From an uncultured Syntrophobacteraceae bacterium (GTDB lineage: Bacteria; Desulfobacterota; Syntrophobacteria; Syntrophobacterales; Syntrophobacteraceae), in assembly GCA_937889795.1 (NCBI GenBank), contig CALBZH010000470.1, forward strand, positions 1 to 5,145: 5,145 nt of DNA, read 5' to 3'. How positions within the stretch are numbered: position 1 is the first letter of the stretch; each line of letters opens with the position of its first letter. A program made the position numbers and the translations under genes. Below, piece by piece: positions 1 to 5,145 of this stretch. Below the pieces are notes generated by a model. It saw only the letters and a program-made list of their open reading frames with translations. It searched no databases and had not been told where the DNA came from.

Positions 1-17
1 CGACGCTCTTCCGATCT
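1..17. other. Residual Illumina sequencing adapter at contig end
   Basis: The first 17 bases, CGACGCTCTTCCGATCT, are identical to the 3' end of the Illumina TruSeq universal (read 1) adapter. On the minus strand they read AGATCGGAAGAGCGTCG, the usual adapter read-through. Translated in the frame of the gene that runs off this end, they give the tail DRKSV, a known signature of untrimmed adapter at the C-terminus of predicted proteins. These bases are therefore not genomic. They also show that the window begins at a contig end, so the neighbouring gene is cut by the assembly and not by biology. Confidence 0.95.
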
Positions 18-1012
18 CCATACAGACTGAGTTTGGAGAAGACGACGCCCAGCAAGACCAAGGAGACCCCCACCGCATTGCAGAAAAGCGCCGTAGCCGC
101 GAGTCCGCGCAGAATGCCCGGGACCAGTGCCGCCAAGCTCTCCCGACGTCTAAAAGGCAGGATCACGGTCCCCCCCAGCCCGCACACAACGCCGACCAGA
201 AAGCACAAGTATAAAGGATAGCCTACAAAATGCACGTGCTTCTGAAGCAGACAGAAGGGGCAGTGGTGGGTCGGCAGCTCGTAGAAGTACAGCGATGCGA
301 AGCCCATCAAGGCCATTACCGCCGCGACGAACAGCACTGCGGAGGATGCCGCAAACGGGATGACGCCCTTACCGGAGAGAACAACTCGAATCCCCAGCAG
401 CAGCATCACGACCGCCGTACCGAAAAAGAGGATCTCCACAGAAAGATTGGGCAGAGCAACAATGCCCGATGTAACGCCTTCTGCATCGGCTGAAAACAGA
501 GTCCCACAGCAGGAGGTGATGACGTTGGGTGCGATGTTGGCGAAATAGAGGGTTTGCAGGACAAGCTCCAGAATCACCAGTGGGGTGATACAGACCAGCA
601 CCGCATACTTGATTCGGATCAATGGGTAGTCGTAACCCCGATTGTCGGTATGGTTGAGAACCAGCCACAGCCCGCCCAGAATGAAGTTGGCCAGTTTCAG
701 GATGAGCGTGGGGTAGCCCCACCCGTTCGCGTTGAGTGCCCCCGCCGCACACATCGCCCCGACGAGAACGCCGGCCAATTGGTCCGCCGTGTAGATGAAG
801 AGAAACAGGGAAAGGAGCTGATACCCCATCGCATAGATCATGGTCACGGAGATGAAGTACGTCCTCCTCTCCAGAGCCAACTGGAGCTCGCTTCCGCTCC
901 GAAGGTCCCACCGAGCCAGGATTCGAACGCCGTACCAGCATGCGTAGAGCAGCAGAAGCGCCGTCAGTGCTGACCCGGTAAGCTGCGCCAAGATGGATGG
1001 ATGGTACAACAT
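18..1012 (-). CDS. Polytopic membrane protein with CC and DsbB-like CPFC motifs, 3' end missing
   Basis: This frame is open from an ATG at 1012 to the contig end: about 331 genuine residues, then adapter-encoded residues, with no native stop. I do not recognise a named family. Hydrophobic segments lie near residues 11-33, 52-74, 79-92, 100-121, 135-157, 188-212, 218-244, 262-285 and 298-327, so it is an integral membrane protein with about eight or nine helices. A loop at 158-188 holds a vicinal pair, TSCCG (Cys168-169). After the next two helices comes HHCPFCLLQK (Cys251, Cys254). That arrangement resembles the CxxC plus Gln-Arg/Lys found after the first helix of DsbB-type quinone-coupled thiol oxidoreductases. 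Two helices separate the motifs, so they should be on the same side of the membrane. The start is 6 nt after the ATPase stop, with GAGG about 10 nt upstream, which indicates co-translation with the ABC genes. Redox or metal handling is inferred from the cysteines and the neighbours; a transporter-partner subunit is the alternative. Confidence 0.85.
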
Positions 1013-1018
1013 GCCGAT

Positions 1019-1696
1019 TTATCCTCGATCACGGATTTGCCCGTCCCGCATTTCAATCACCCTGTCAACCACATCGGCCTCGAATACGATCGGGTCATGG
1101 CTTGCCACCAGGATGGTCTTTCCGTCGCTCCGCATCTGTCGGACGAATTCCATGAGCTCTTTGGACAACTTGCTGTCAAGATGAGCCGTCGGCTCGTCGG
1201 CGATGATCACCTCGGGATCGTTGATGAGAGCCCGAGCGATCGCAACCCGCTGGGATTCGCCTCCGGAAAGCCACTCGACCCTGGACTGGGCCTTGGCCCC
1301 TATGCCGAACATCTCAAGAAGTCCTTCCGCCTTTTGCTTCAGGACCCTGTGAGCTATCCCCAGTGGATAAGCAGGAAACATGACGTTCTCGAGCACCGTG
1401 ACCCCTTTGATAAGGTGAAACTGCTGAAAGATGAAGCCAAAGCTTCGACGCCTGATTTCCGTCAGAAACCGCTCGGGCAAGCTCGTGATCTCACGCCCCT
1501 GAAACAAGATCCGACCCGAGGTCGGTCGCGCCATGCACCCAAGCAGGCTGAGCAGCGTGGTCTTGCCGGATCCGCTTGGACCCTTCAACACCGTCACGCG
1601 GGCGGATTCAATGCCCACGCTAATCCCGTCAAGCGCCACAAATTCATTGGATCTGCCCGCGTTGAACACTTTTCGAACCGCATGCAGCTCGATCAT
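1019..1696 (-). CDS. ABC transporter ATP-binding protein (MacB/LolD-type)
   Basis: A 225-residue cytoplasmic nucleotide-binding subunit that hydrolyses ATP for the permease encoded just upstream. All the motifs are intact and in order: Walker A GPSGSGKT (39-46), Q-loop FQQF (90-93), signature LSGGE (143-147), Walker B VIIADE (163-168), D-loop with AHLD (171-174) and switch histidine His200 in SHD. Length and sequence style (FIFQQFHL, ENVMFPAYPLG, ADEPTAHLDS) place it with the MacB/LolD/FtsE group, whose partners are four-helix permeases, and not with NosF. The ATG at 1696 has a GGAGAGG ribosome binding site about 8 nt upstream. It follows the permease stop after an 84-nt gap with no evident terminator, so the two are probably co-transcribed. 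The subfamily assignment is confident; the substrate is unknown. Confidence 0.95.
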   Translation of the reverse strand: MIELHAVRKVFNAGRSNEFVALDGISVGIESARVTVLKGPSGSGKTTLLSLLGCMARPTSGRILFQGREITSLPERFLTEIRRRSFGFIFQQFHLIKGVTVLENVMFPAYPLGIAHRVLKQKAEGLLEMFGIGAKAQSRVEWLSGGESQRVAIARALINDPEVIIADEPTAHLDSKLSKELMEFVRQMRSDGKTILVASHDPIVFEADVVDRVIEMRDGQIRDRG

Positions 1697-1780
1697 CCTC
1701 GATCCTCTCCCAAAATCCGAGCACCTCGCCCAGAGTGAGCACCCCGAATCGCCGCCAACACCCTACGCCAGCACAACCCA

Positions 1781-2917
1781 TCAGCTCCGCATCACCATAT
1801 CCGGATCAATGGTAGCCGCGCGCCACGACGGGATGATCGTCGTCAGCGTGTAGGGCACCACTGTGAGAAAGAACAAGGTGGATACCTGATAGAATCCGAA
1901 GGCAGGCGTGAGCGAGAACCTCGGATAAAGCACGGACCACCCCTTGATTGCCGGCTCGAACAGCACAAACCCACTCATGAATACGTGAGCATAGGCCAGA
2001 ATGACTCCCAGGAAAAACGACGAAAGGGAGATCACCGCTCCTTCCCAAAATTTCGTCAGGAGGATATCCGACGTTTCCCAGCCGATTCCTTTGAGAATGC
2101 CGATTTCCCGCTTTTCCTCGGCACTCAGTCCCGTGGCCTTGTCCCAGACGAGGATGATGAAGCCGAGGATGGCGCCCGAGAGCACCACGATGCACAGGCC
2201 CCCACGCCAATCGAAAACCGCGTCGTATGTTCGGAGAATTTCATCTCTCAGGACAGGTCTCGTGTCCGGGAAAAGCTGCGTGATCTTTGTGGCGATCGTG
2301 GTCAGCTCGCGGTGGTTCCTCACTTCAAGGACCAAATCCGTGGCCAGTCCATCCAGCGTGCGGAATATTCTCTTGAAATCCCCTTCGCAGAGCAAGATCA
2401 AGTCCGAGCTCACGATCTCCAGGTCCGCGTCCAGGATTTCCTTGATCTTGAGGAACACATACGATCCGTCGTAAGTCTTGAAAGGGATGGCACCGTTCTC
2501 CTTGGCCAGCAACCCCCGCGCAACCCCTCGTCCTACAATGATACTCCCCGAAGGAATCGCCGGATTTTCACTCACCATGAGCGTGTAGTTGGCGCTCGTT
2601 GTCGGATCGAAATAATACCCCCAAAGCCGACCTTTTACATTCTGGACCCCTTTGATTTCCTTGATAGAATCTGCGTAGTCCAAGGGAATGTAATCATGCC
2701 TTCCGGCCACGAGACGCTGGACGACGATCTCGGGCGCCTTGGCGAGGACCAGGGCCGCCTCACGGCGTATGGCGGAAACGAGAAAGACCACCGAAGCAAC
2801 GAGAAACACCACGAAGGTGTAAACCACGATCAAGGCAAGGTTCTTCGCCTTGCGTCTCAGCAGGGAGGAAACCGTGAAATCAAGGATGTTCCGATGTCGT
2901 TCCAAAAAGTGCTTCAT
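1781..2917 (-). CDS. ABC transporter permease, MacB/FtsX type
   Basis: A 378-residue inner-membrane subunit, partner of the ATPase downstream. Its topology is that of MacB/LolC/FtsX-like permeases: one N-terminal helix (about 27-49), a large extracytoplasmic domain (about 50-238), then three helices (about 240-258, 291-316 and 343-363). The cytoplasmic segment SAEEKREIGILKGIGW (265-280) after the second helix is the hallmark of the FtsX/MacB fold and contacts the ATPase. The C-terminus SWRAATIDPDMVMR matches the family's usual RRAARxDPxxALR ending. I chose the ATG at 2917 over the in-frame GTG at 2953 because AGGAAG lies 6 nt before it and MKHFLERHRN is a typical N-terminus. The gene overlaps the 3' end of the small upstream gene by 38 nt. 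These proteins transmit mechanical force or extract lipoproteins and other substrates rather than forming classic channels; the substrate here is unknown. Confidence 0.92.
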   Translation of the reverse strand: MKHFLERHRNILDFTVSSLLRRKAKNLALIVVYTFVVFLVASVVFLVSAIRREAALVLAKAPEIVVQRLVAGRHDYIPLDYADSIKEIKGVQNVKGRLWGYYFDPTTSANYTLMVSENPAIPSGSIIVGRGVARGLLAKENGAIPFKTYDGSYVFLKIKEILDADLEIVSSDLILLCEGDFKRIFRTLDGLATDLVLEVRNHRELTTIATKITQLFPDTRPVLRDEILRTYDAVFDWRGGLCIVVLSGAILGFIILVWDKATGLSAEEKREIGILKGIGWETSDILLTKFWEGAVISLSSFFLGVILAYAHVFMSGFVLFEPAIKGWSVLYPRFSLTPAFGFYQVSTLFFLTVVPYTLTTIIPSWRAATIDPDMVMRS

Positions 2918-3218
2918 TGCCAGCTTCCTTCGGCCTGAGATGCAGTGGAACACTGAGTATGGAGCCCGATGGGAAGTGCTCGAAGGAAAGCGGATAGTCC
3001 TGAAAAGGGGTGTGCAGATCCGCCATGCTTGGATGCCTCGTGTATCGGGCGTCGGTGAAGATACAAAGATCCGTCAGCCCCATTCGCTCAACCATAGCCT
3101 TCTTCTTCTCGAGCGCAGACAAGCGACCAACGCGCAGATGCTCACCATGAACAAGTACACCGAGCATCATCACCACGCAAACCGCCAAAAAGACAAGAAA
3201 ACCGGTCGATTTCCTCAC
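2880..3218 (-). CDS. Small membrane-anchored protein of unknown function
   Basis: A 112-residue protein that I cannot assign to a named family. A basic N-terminus (MRK) is followed by one hydrophobic helix (about 6-24), probably a signal anchor that exports the rest. The soluble part begins with a short charged stretch (ALEKKKAMVERMG), followed by a distinctive segment with TDARYTRHPSMADLH (55-69), PFQDYPLS and FEHFPSGS (to about 86). It contains Cys52 and His62, His69 and His81, possible metal ligands. The start is a GTG 4 nt after the nosL stop and has no clear ribosome binding site, so translation probably depends on coupling to nosL; upstream in-frame codons offer no better start. The 3' end overlaps the permease gene by 38 nt. 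It is likely real, because it fills the space between two confident genes and its sequence is protein-like. A role as accessory to the NosL/ABC system is inferred from position only. Confidence 0.8.
   Translation of the reverse strand: MRKSTGFLVFLAVCVVMMLGVLVHGEHLRVGRLSALEKKKAMVERMGLTDLCIFTDARYTRHPSMADLHTPFQDYPLSFEHFPSGSILSVPLHLRPKEAGNEALFGTTSEHP
2924..2929 (-). promoter_or_regulatory. Ribosome binding site fixing the permease start
   Basis: On the minus strand AGGAAG lies 6 nt before the ATG at 2917, inside the coding sequence of the small upstream gene. The longer GTG start at 2953 has no comparable site. This favours the 378-residue form of the permease and suggests translational coupling through the 38-nt gene overlap. 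Confidence 0.6.
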
Positions 3219-3222
3219 AGCA

Positions 3223-3696
3223 CTAGTCCAGAGACTTGAGAATTTCCATGGTTACGTCATCAAACCGGATGAGCGAGTCGCCACTATGGTCAATCATGAA
3301 TTCACGCGCATCGGACTCACTGGCAAAGGGAATCAATTCTTTCCCCATCGGCCCATATACATTACTCCCTTTCACAAAATAGGCCTTCAGAGAATCAATA
3401 AGGTTCATGTTATAATAATCCGTTACATAGATTGAATCAATATCTGATGCTTGCCTCTTTTTTTCATACTTAGACATGTTGATATAATATTTGAACATAT
3501 CCTTGGCTCCATCAAATACCGCGTATGAGCCATCTTTAAACACGATTTGAGCGATAAAATCCTTATACATGGCAACATACATTCCACAGACCGGACATCG
3601 ATCGGTCTTGGTAGGCTGCACCGGCTGCCGGTCACCTGCAAACGCTGAGCTGACGAGGACCATGAGGACAACCAGGATTGCTACGAATCGGTTCAT
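3223..3696 (-). CDS. nosL: NosL-family copper-chaperone-like protein
   Basis: A 157-residue exported protein. Residues 1-20 form a signal peptide ending AFA before GDRQ. Next come CPVCGM (34-39), the signature metal-binding motif of NosL, then a region with IAQIVFKDGSYAVFDGAKDMF, broken here as IAQIVFKDG and YAVFDGAKD, and YGPMGKELIPF (114-124), a second typical NosL block. NosL proteins bind Cu(I) and support copper-site assembly in nitrous oxide reductase; members of the wider family occur without nosZ, as here. Classical NosL is a lipoprotein, but this signal peptide has no lipobox cysteine, so a soluble or uncleaved form is likely. The ATG at 3696 is preceded by AAGGAG with 5-nt spacing, the best ribosome binding site in the cassette. 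Codons in the middle of the gene are much richer in A/T than those of its neighbours (about 33% GC over 3361-3540), which may point to a separate origin. The family call is secure; the client protein is unknown. Confidence 0.93.
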   Translation of the reverse strand: MNRFVAILVVLMVLVSSAFAGDRQPVQPTKTDRCPVCGMYVAMYKDFIAQIVFKDGSYAVFDGAKDMFKYYINMSKYEKKRQASDIDSIYVTDYYNMNLIDSLKAYFVKGSNVYGPMGKELIPFASESDAREFMIDHSGDSLIRFDDVTMEILKSLD

Positions 3697-3701
3697 TCCT
3701 A

Positions 3702-3707
3702 CTCCTT
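3702..3707 (-). promoter_or_regulatory. Strong ribosome binding site of nosL
   Basis: AAGGAG on the minus strand, 5 nt before the nosL ATG, in the 54-nt gap after the SCO gene. It is the closest match to consensus among the cassette genes, so NosL may be made in larger amounts than its neighbours. No promoter is evident in the gap. Confidence 0.6.
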
Positions 3708-3750
3708 CTTATCCGGAAACATCGAGCATCACGGCACCTGCCAAGCCAAT

Positions 3751-4416
3751 TCACTCCCGCACAGGCTCAAGGGTCCGAAGACCGTCCTCAAGGGCCAGCA
3801 ACGGTGCCGTCTCCACCAGTCTCATCCAGTGATTGGTACGGGTACTTCCAAGGAGGAACTGCCTCAGGTGGCCCTCGGGCAGACGCAGCGTATTTCCGAG
3901 CTTCTTGTTGATCACGTCTAAATTCTCGGGCTTTCCGGTGACGAAGTACCACCCCTTCCGGGGATTGTACTTCTGTGCATAGCCACGGACAGCCTCAAGG
4001 GTATCCCGCTCGGGGTCAACACTGATACTGAGAAGGACGACCTCCGAGCCCAGCTTGTCTCCAAGCTTCTTCTGCATTTTGAACATGGTCATGAGCGAGG
4101 GCTGAGCCGTCGGACAGTTCACGTAGAAGAAGCTAATAATGATGCGCTTGTTCTTGAGCAGGTCCGAGTAAAAACGGACTTCTTCCCCTTCGTGCGTGAC
4201 CACTGGCAAGTCAGTAAAATAGCGCAGGTTTTCCTCGTCCTCGGCAACCCCAGCCGCATTCTCCACCGCCACAGCCCGAGCCCCCGCCCCCAGCCCCCCG
4301 AATGCACACCCAGCCACAATCAGAAAGGCAATGGTCAACATGCGTAACAGGAGGCGCTCCGCTTCCGCGCCCCCTTTCTCTGCCCCTTTCCCAAACTCCG
4401 CACTGCGCTCAACCAT
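3751..4416 (-). CDS. SCO1/SenC-like thioredoxin-fold protein, variant copper motif
   Basis: A 221-residue extracytoplasmic protein of the SCO1/SenC family, whose members deliver copper to or reduce the CuA site of oxidases. Visible family features are the strand-turn IIISFFYVNCP (92-102), SISVDPERDT (130-139), the WYFVTGKPENL block (156-166) and His183 in EGHLRQFLLG. The usual CPxxCP motif reads CPTAQP: Cys101 is kept and the second cysteine is Gln105. His183 probably corresponds to the third ligand. The N-terminus has a 25-residue charged tail, then a hydrophobic stretch (27-48) containing VAGC, a lipobox-like site at Cys37, so it may be a lipoprotein or be anchored by a helix. The ATG at 4416 has GAGGTG about 8 nt upstream; an internal Met26 (4341) would leave a signal without positive charge, so the longer form is preferred but uncertain. 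First gene of the cassette, 54 nt before nosL. Confidence 0.88.
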   Translation of the reverse strand: MVERSAEFGKGAEKGGAEAERLLLRMLTIAFLIVAGCAFGGLGAGARAVAVENAAGVAEDEENLRYFTDLPVVTHEGEEVRFYSDLLKNKRIIISFFYVNCPTAQPSLMTMFKMQKKLGDKLGSEVVLLSISVDPERDTLEAVRGYAQKYNPRKGWYFVTGKPENLDVINKKLGNTLRLPEGHLRQFLLGSTRTNHWMRLVETAPLLALEDGLRTLEPVRE

Positions 4417-4474
4417 GCAAGCACCACCTCACTTCCAAGTACAGCACGGCAACAGGTCTGCACCCGGACCAGAA

Positions 4475-4551
4475 CGATGCCGGATGCCGGATAACCCATG
4501 CAAGATCGGAGGATTCCTTATCTCGCATCAAGCATCAGACATCTGGCATCG
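4475..4551. repeat. GATGC/GCATC word cluster with imperfect inverted repeat
   Basis: The 14-mer CGATGCCGGATGCC (4475-4488) and GACATCTGGCATCG (4538-4551) are inverted copies matching at 12 of 14 positions. They could form a long hairpin or cruciform with a 49-nt loop. Between and within them the word GATGC or its complement GCATC recurs (near 4476, 4483, 4524, 4532 and 4546). This looks like degenerate short repeats or a remnant intergenic repetitive element. If the promoter at 4712 is real, the element lies in the leader RNA of the SCO gene. A regulatory role is speculative. Confidence 0.45.
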
Positions 4552-4711
4552 CGTCCGCAAAAGTAACCCCTTCCGCCGTGCCGCACTAGCCGTCCAGAAA
4601 TGGCCTTGGCCCCTCAAGCACCAGCGGCAACGGGCCACGGACCAAGCTCCAGCGATCGCTGCTCAGGCGCGACGTTCTAACGAAACAAGCTCGCAGCGCG
4701 CTCACCTTTCG

Positions 4712-4741
4712 AATATAAGATCAAAAGGAGGACTGTTACAA
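4712..4741 (-). promoter_or_regulatory. Candidate sigma70-type promoter for the six-gene cassette
   Basis: On the minus strand TTGTAA (4741-4736) and TATATT (4717-4712) are separated by 18 nt. The -35 matches consensus at 4 of 6 positions and the -10 at 5 of 6. It lies in a locally AT-rich patch within GC-rich DNA, downstream of cheB and its hairpin, and points toward the SCO gene. The start would be near 4705, giving a leader of about 290 nt. No operator could be assigned with confidence. Confidence 0.45.
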
Positions 4742-4865
4742 GGGAAGGCATACTGCATCGTGTGGAAAGTTTGCGGCAGGGGTCGGATGACCCTTGTGCG
4801 GTGAGGCGGCCATGATGGCATGGCACGTGTGGGTTGGGCTTCTGCGTCGAGTCGTTCGGAGGTTG

Positions 4866-4893
4866 GTGAGGCAGGGCGTGACACCTGCCTCAC
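4866..4893 (-). terminator. Perfect 10-bp hairpin after cheB, possible terminator
   Basis: GTGAGGCAGG (4866-4875) and CCTGCCTCAC (4884-4893) are perfect inverted repeats around an 8-nt loop, starting 10 nt after the cheB stop codon. The position suits a transcription terminator or 3'-end stabiliser for the cheB transcript. No run of T follows on either strand, so it is not a canonical intrinsic terminator; termination may need Rho, or the hairpin may protect the mRNA end. Confidence 0.5.
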
Positions 4894-4903
4894 TCCGCTC
4901 GAT

Positions 4904-5145
4904 TCAGCTCACTCTGCGTTCACGCACCCAATCCTGCAACTGACTGACGATTCCCCGCCTCGGAAGGACCTTGTCCAAGACGTCTTCATCGAGGGCATGC
5001 TGAACCAGGTTCGGGTATGCACAGCACTCCTGCTTCTGTCCCATGGTGAGACCGCCGCGCATCCGGATTGTTCTCAAGCCTTCCGCGCCATCGCTACCAA
5101 CCCCCGTCATCAGGACGCCGCAGCAATTCTCCTTGAAATGGTAGG
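4904..5145 (-). CDS. cheB: CheB protein-glutamate methylesterase, C-terminal fragment
   Basis: The frame is open through the right edge, so only about the last 80 residues are seen and the true start lies outside the window. The segment GVLMTGVGSDGAEGLRTIR is the conserved C-terminal part of the CheB catalytic domain; the Asp in GSDGA corresponds to the catalytic Asp of the Ser-His-Asp triad. It is followed by RGGLTMGQ and LDEDVLDKVLP, matching the family's GGxTxxQ and GAVDxVLP blocks. CheB removes methyl groups from chemoreceptor glutamates (and deamidates glutamines) in the cytoplasm to adapt chemotaxis signalling. The segment before the last block reads ECCAYPNLVQHAL where many CheBs have a serine-rich stretch and GMP; I take this as a subfamily variant. 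The gene ends RERRVS, followed by a hairpin, and appears unrelated in function to the cassette. The receiver domain, if any, is not visible. Confidence 0.9.
   Translation of the reverse strand, partial: YHFKENCCGVLMTGVGSDGAEGLRTIRMRGGLTMGQKQECCAYPNLVQHALDEDVLDKVLPRRGIVSQLQDWVRERRVS

Larger units (their letters stand above)
4417..4865. other. Gene-free stretch holding the presumed leader of the cassette
   Basis: Between the hairpin after cheB and the SCO start I see no credible coding sequence on either strand. The short open frames here have no ribosome binding site and low-complexity, Pro/Arg/Ser/Gln-rich translations. The stretch contains a candidate minus-strand promoter (4712-4741), which would leave an untranslated leader of roughly 290 nt, and a GATGC/GCATC-rich segment (4475-4551). 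A palindrome, AGCGATCGCT, lies at 4651-4660. No tRNA, known riboswitch or insertion-sequence feature was recognised. Confidence 0.55.

Noticed and set aside
369..941. 190-residue minus-strand open frame
   Set aside because: It is a shadow in another frame of the polytopic membrane protein gene (18-1012), which has hydrophobic helices and continues the operon; the 190-residue translation is Arg/Gly/Ser-rich with no domain-like pattern.
1697..1780. 84-nt permease-ATPase gap as a separate promoter or terminator region
   Set aside because: It contains only a 7-bp direct repeat (GAGCACC) and the ATPase ribosome binding site; no -10/-35 pair or stable hairpin was seen.
1985..2938. 317-residue plus-strand open frame opposite the permease
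   Set aside because: It is antisense to a confident ABC permease gene and is highly charged and low in hydrophobic structure, typical of a GC-rich shadow frame.
4607..4637. Weak hairpin TGGCCC/GGGCCA
   Set aside because: Six base pairs around a 19-nt loop is within chance expectation in GC-rich DNA.
4718..4735. AAAAGGAGG on the plus strand as a ribosome binding site
   Set aside because: No ATG, GTG or TTG start lies at a suitable distance with a convincing open frame; the AT-rich patch is better explained as the minus-strand promoter spacer.
4331..4804. 157-residue plus-strand open frame spanning the SCO N-terminus and the leader
   Set aside because: No ribosome binding site, low-complexity Ser/Arg/Pro/Gln composition, and it overlaps a supported minus-strand gene and promoter.
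4702..4893. 63-residue minus-strand open frame after cheB
   Set aside because: Its start lies inside the 10-bp hairpin, it lacks a ribosome binding site, and the translation resembles no protein; it also covers the candidate promoter.

Overview
The window looks like one end of a short-read bacterial contig, probably from a Desulfobacterota (deltaproteobacterial) or similar anaerobe. That taxonomic guess rests only on the gene content and the mostly 50-67% GC and is low-confidence. All recognisable genes are on the minus strand, so the biological reading order is from high to low coordinates. The first 17 bases match the end of the Illumina TruSeq read-1 adapter and are not genomic.

Layout in transcription order: (1) 5145-4904, the C-terminal end of a CheB-type protein-glutamate methylesterase, cut by the window edge. 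(2) 4903-4417, a gene-free stretch. It holds a perfect 10-bp hairpin just after cheB, a candidate sigma70-type promoter (4712-4741), and a long leader rich in GATGC/GCATC words that can form an imperfect hairpin. (3) 4416-1, a compact cassette of six genes: a SCO1/SenC-like thioredoxin-fold protein, a NosL-family protein, a small membrane-anchored protein of unknown function, a MacB/FtsX-type ABC permease, its ATPase, and a polytopic membrane protein with a CC pair and a DsbB-like CPFC motif. The last gene runs off the contig into the adapter.

SCO and NosL proteins are known copper-handling factors for cytochrome oxidase and nitrous oxide reductase. Here they sit with a MacB/FtsX-type transporter and a cysteine-bearing membrane protein, and no NosZ, NosD, NosY or oxidase subunit is visible. 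The best inference is an extracytoplasmic metal- and/or thiol-handling system: SCO and NosL act outside the membrane, the ABC pair supplies energy or moves a substrate, and the polytopic protein supplies redox chemistry or a metal site. The substrate and target are not shown by the sequence. Departures from the textbook families (SCO missing its second motif cysteine, NosL without a lipobox, an AT-rich core in nosL) make the cassette worth a closer look.
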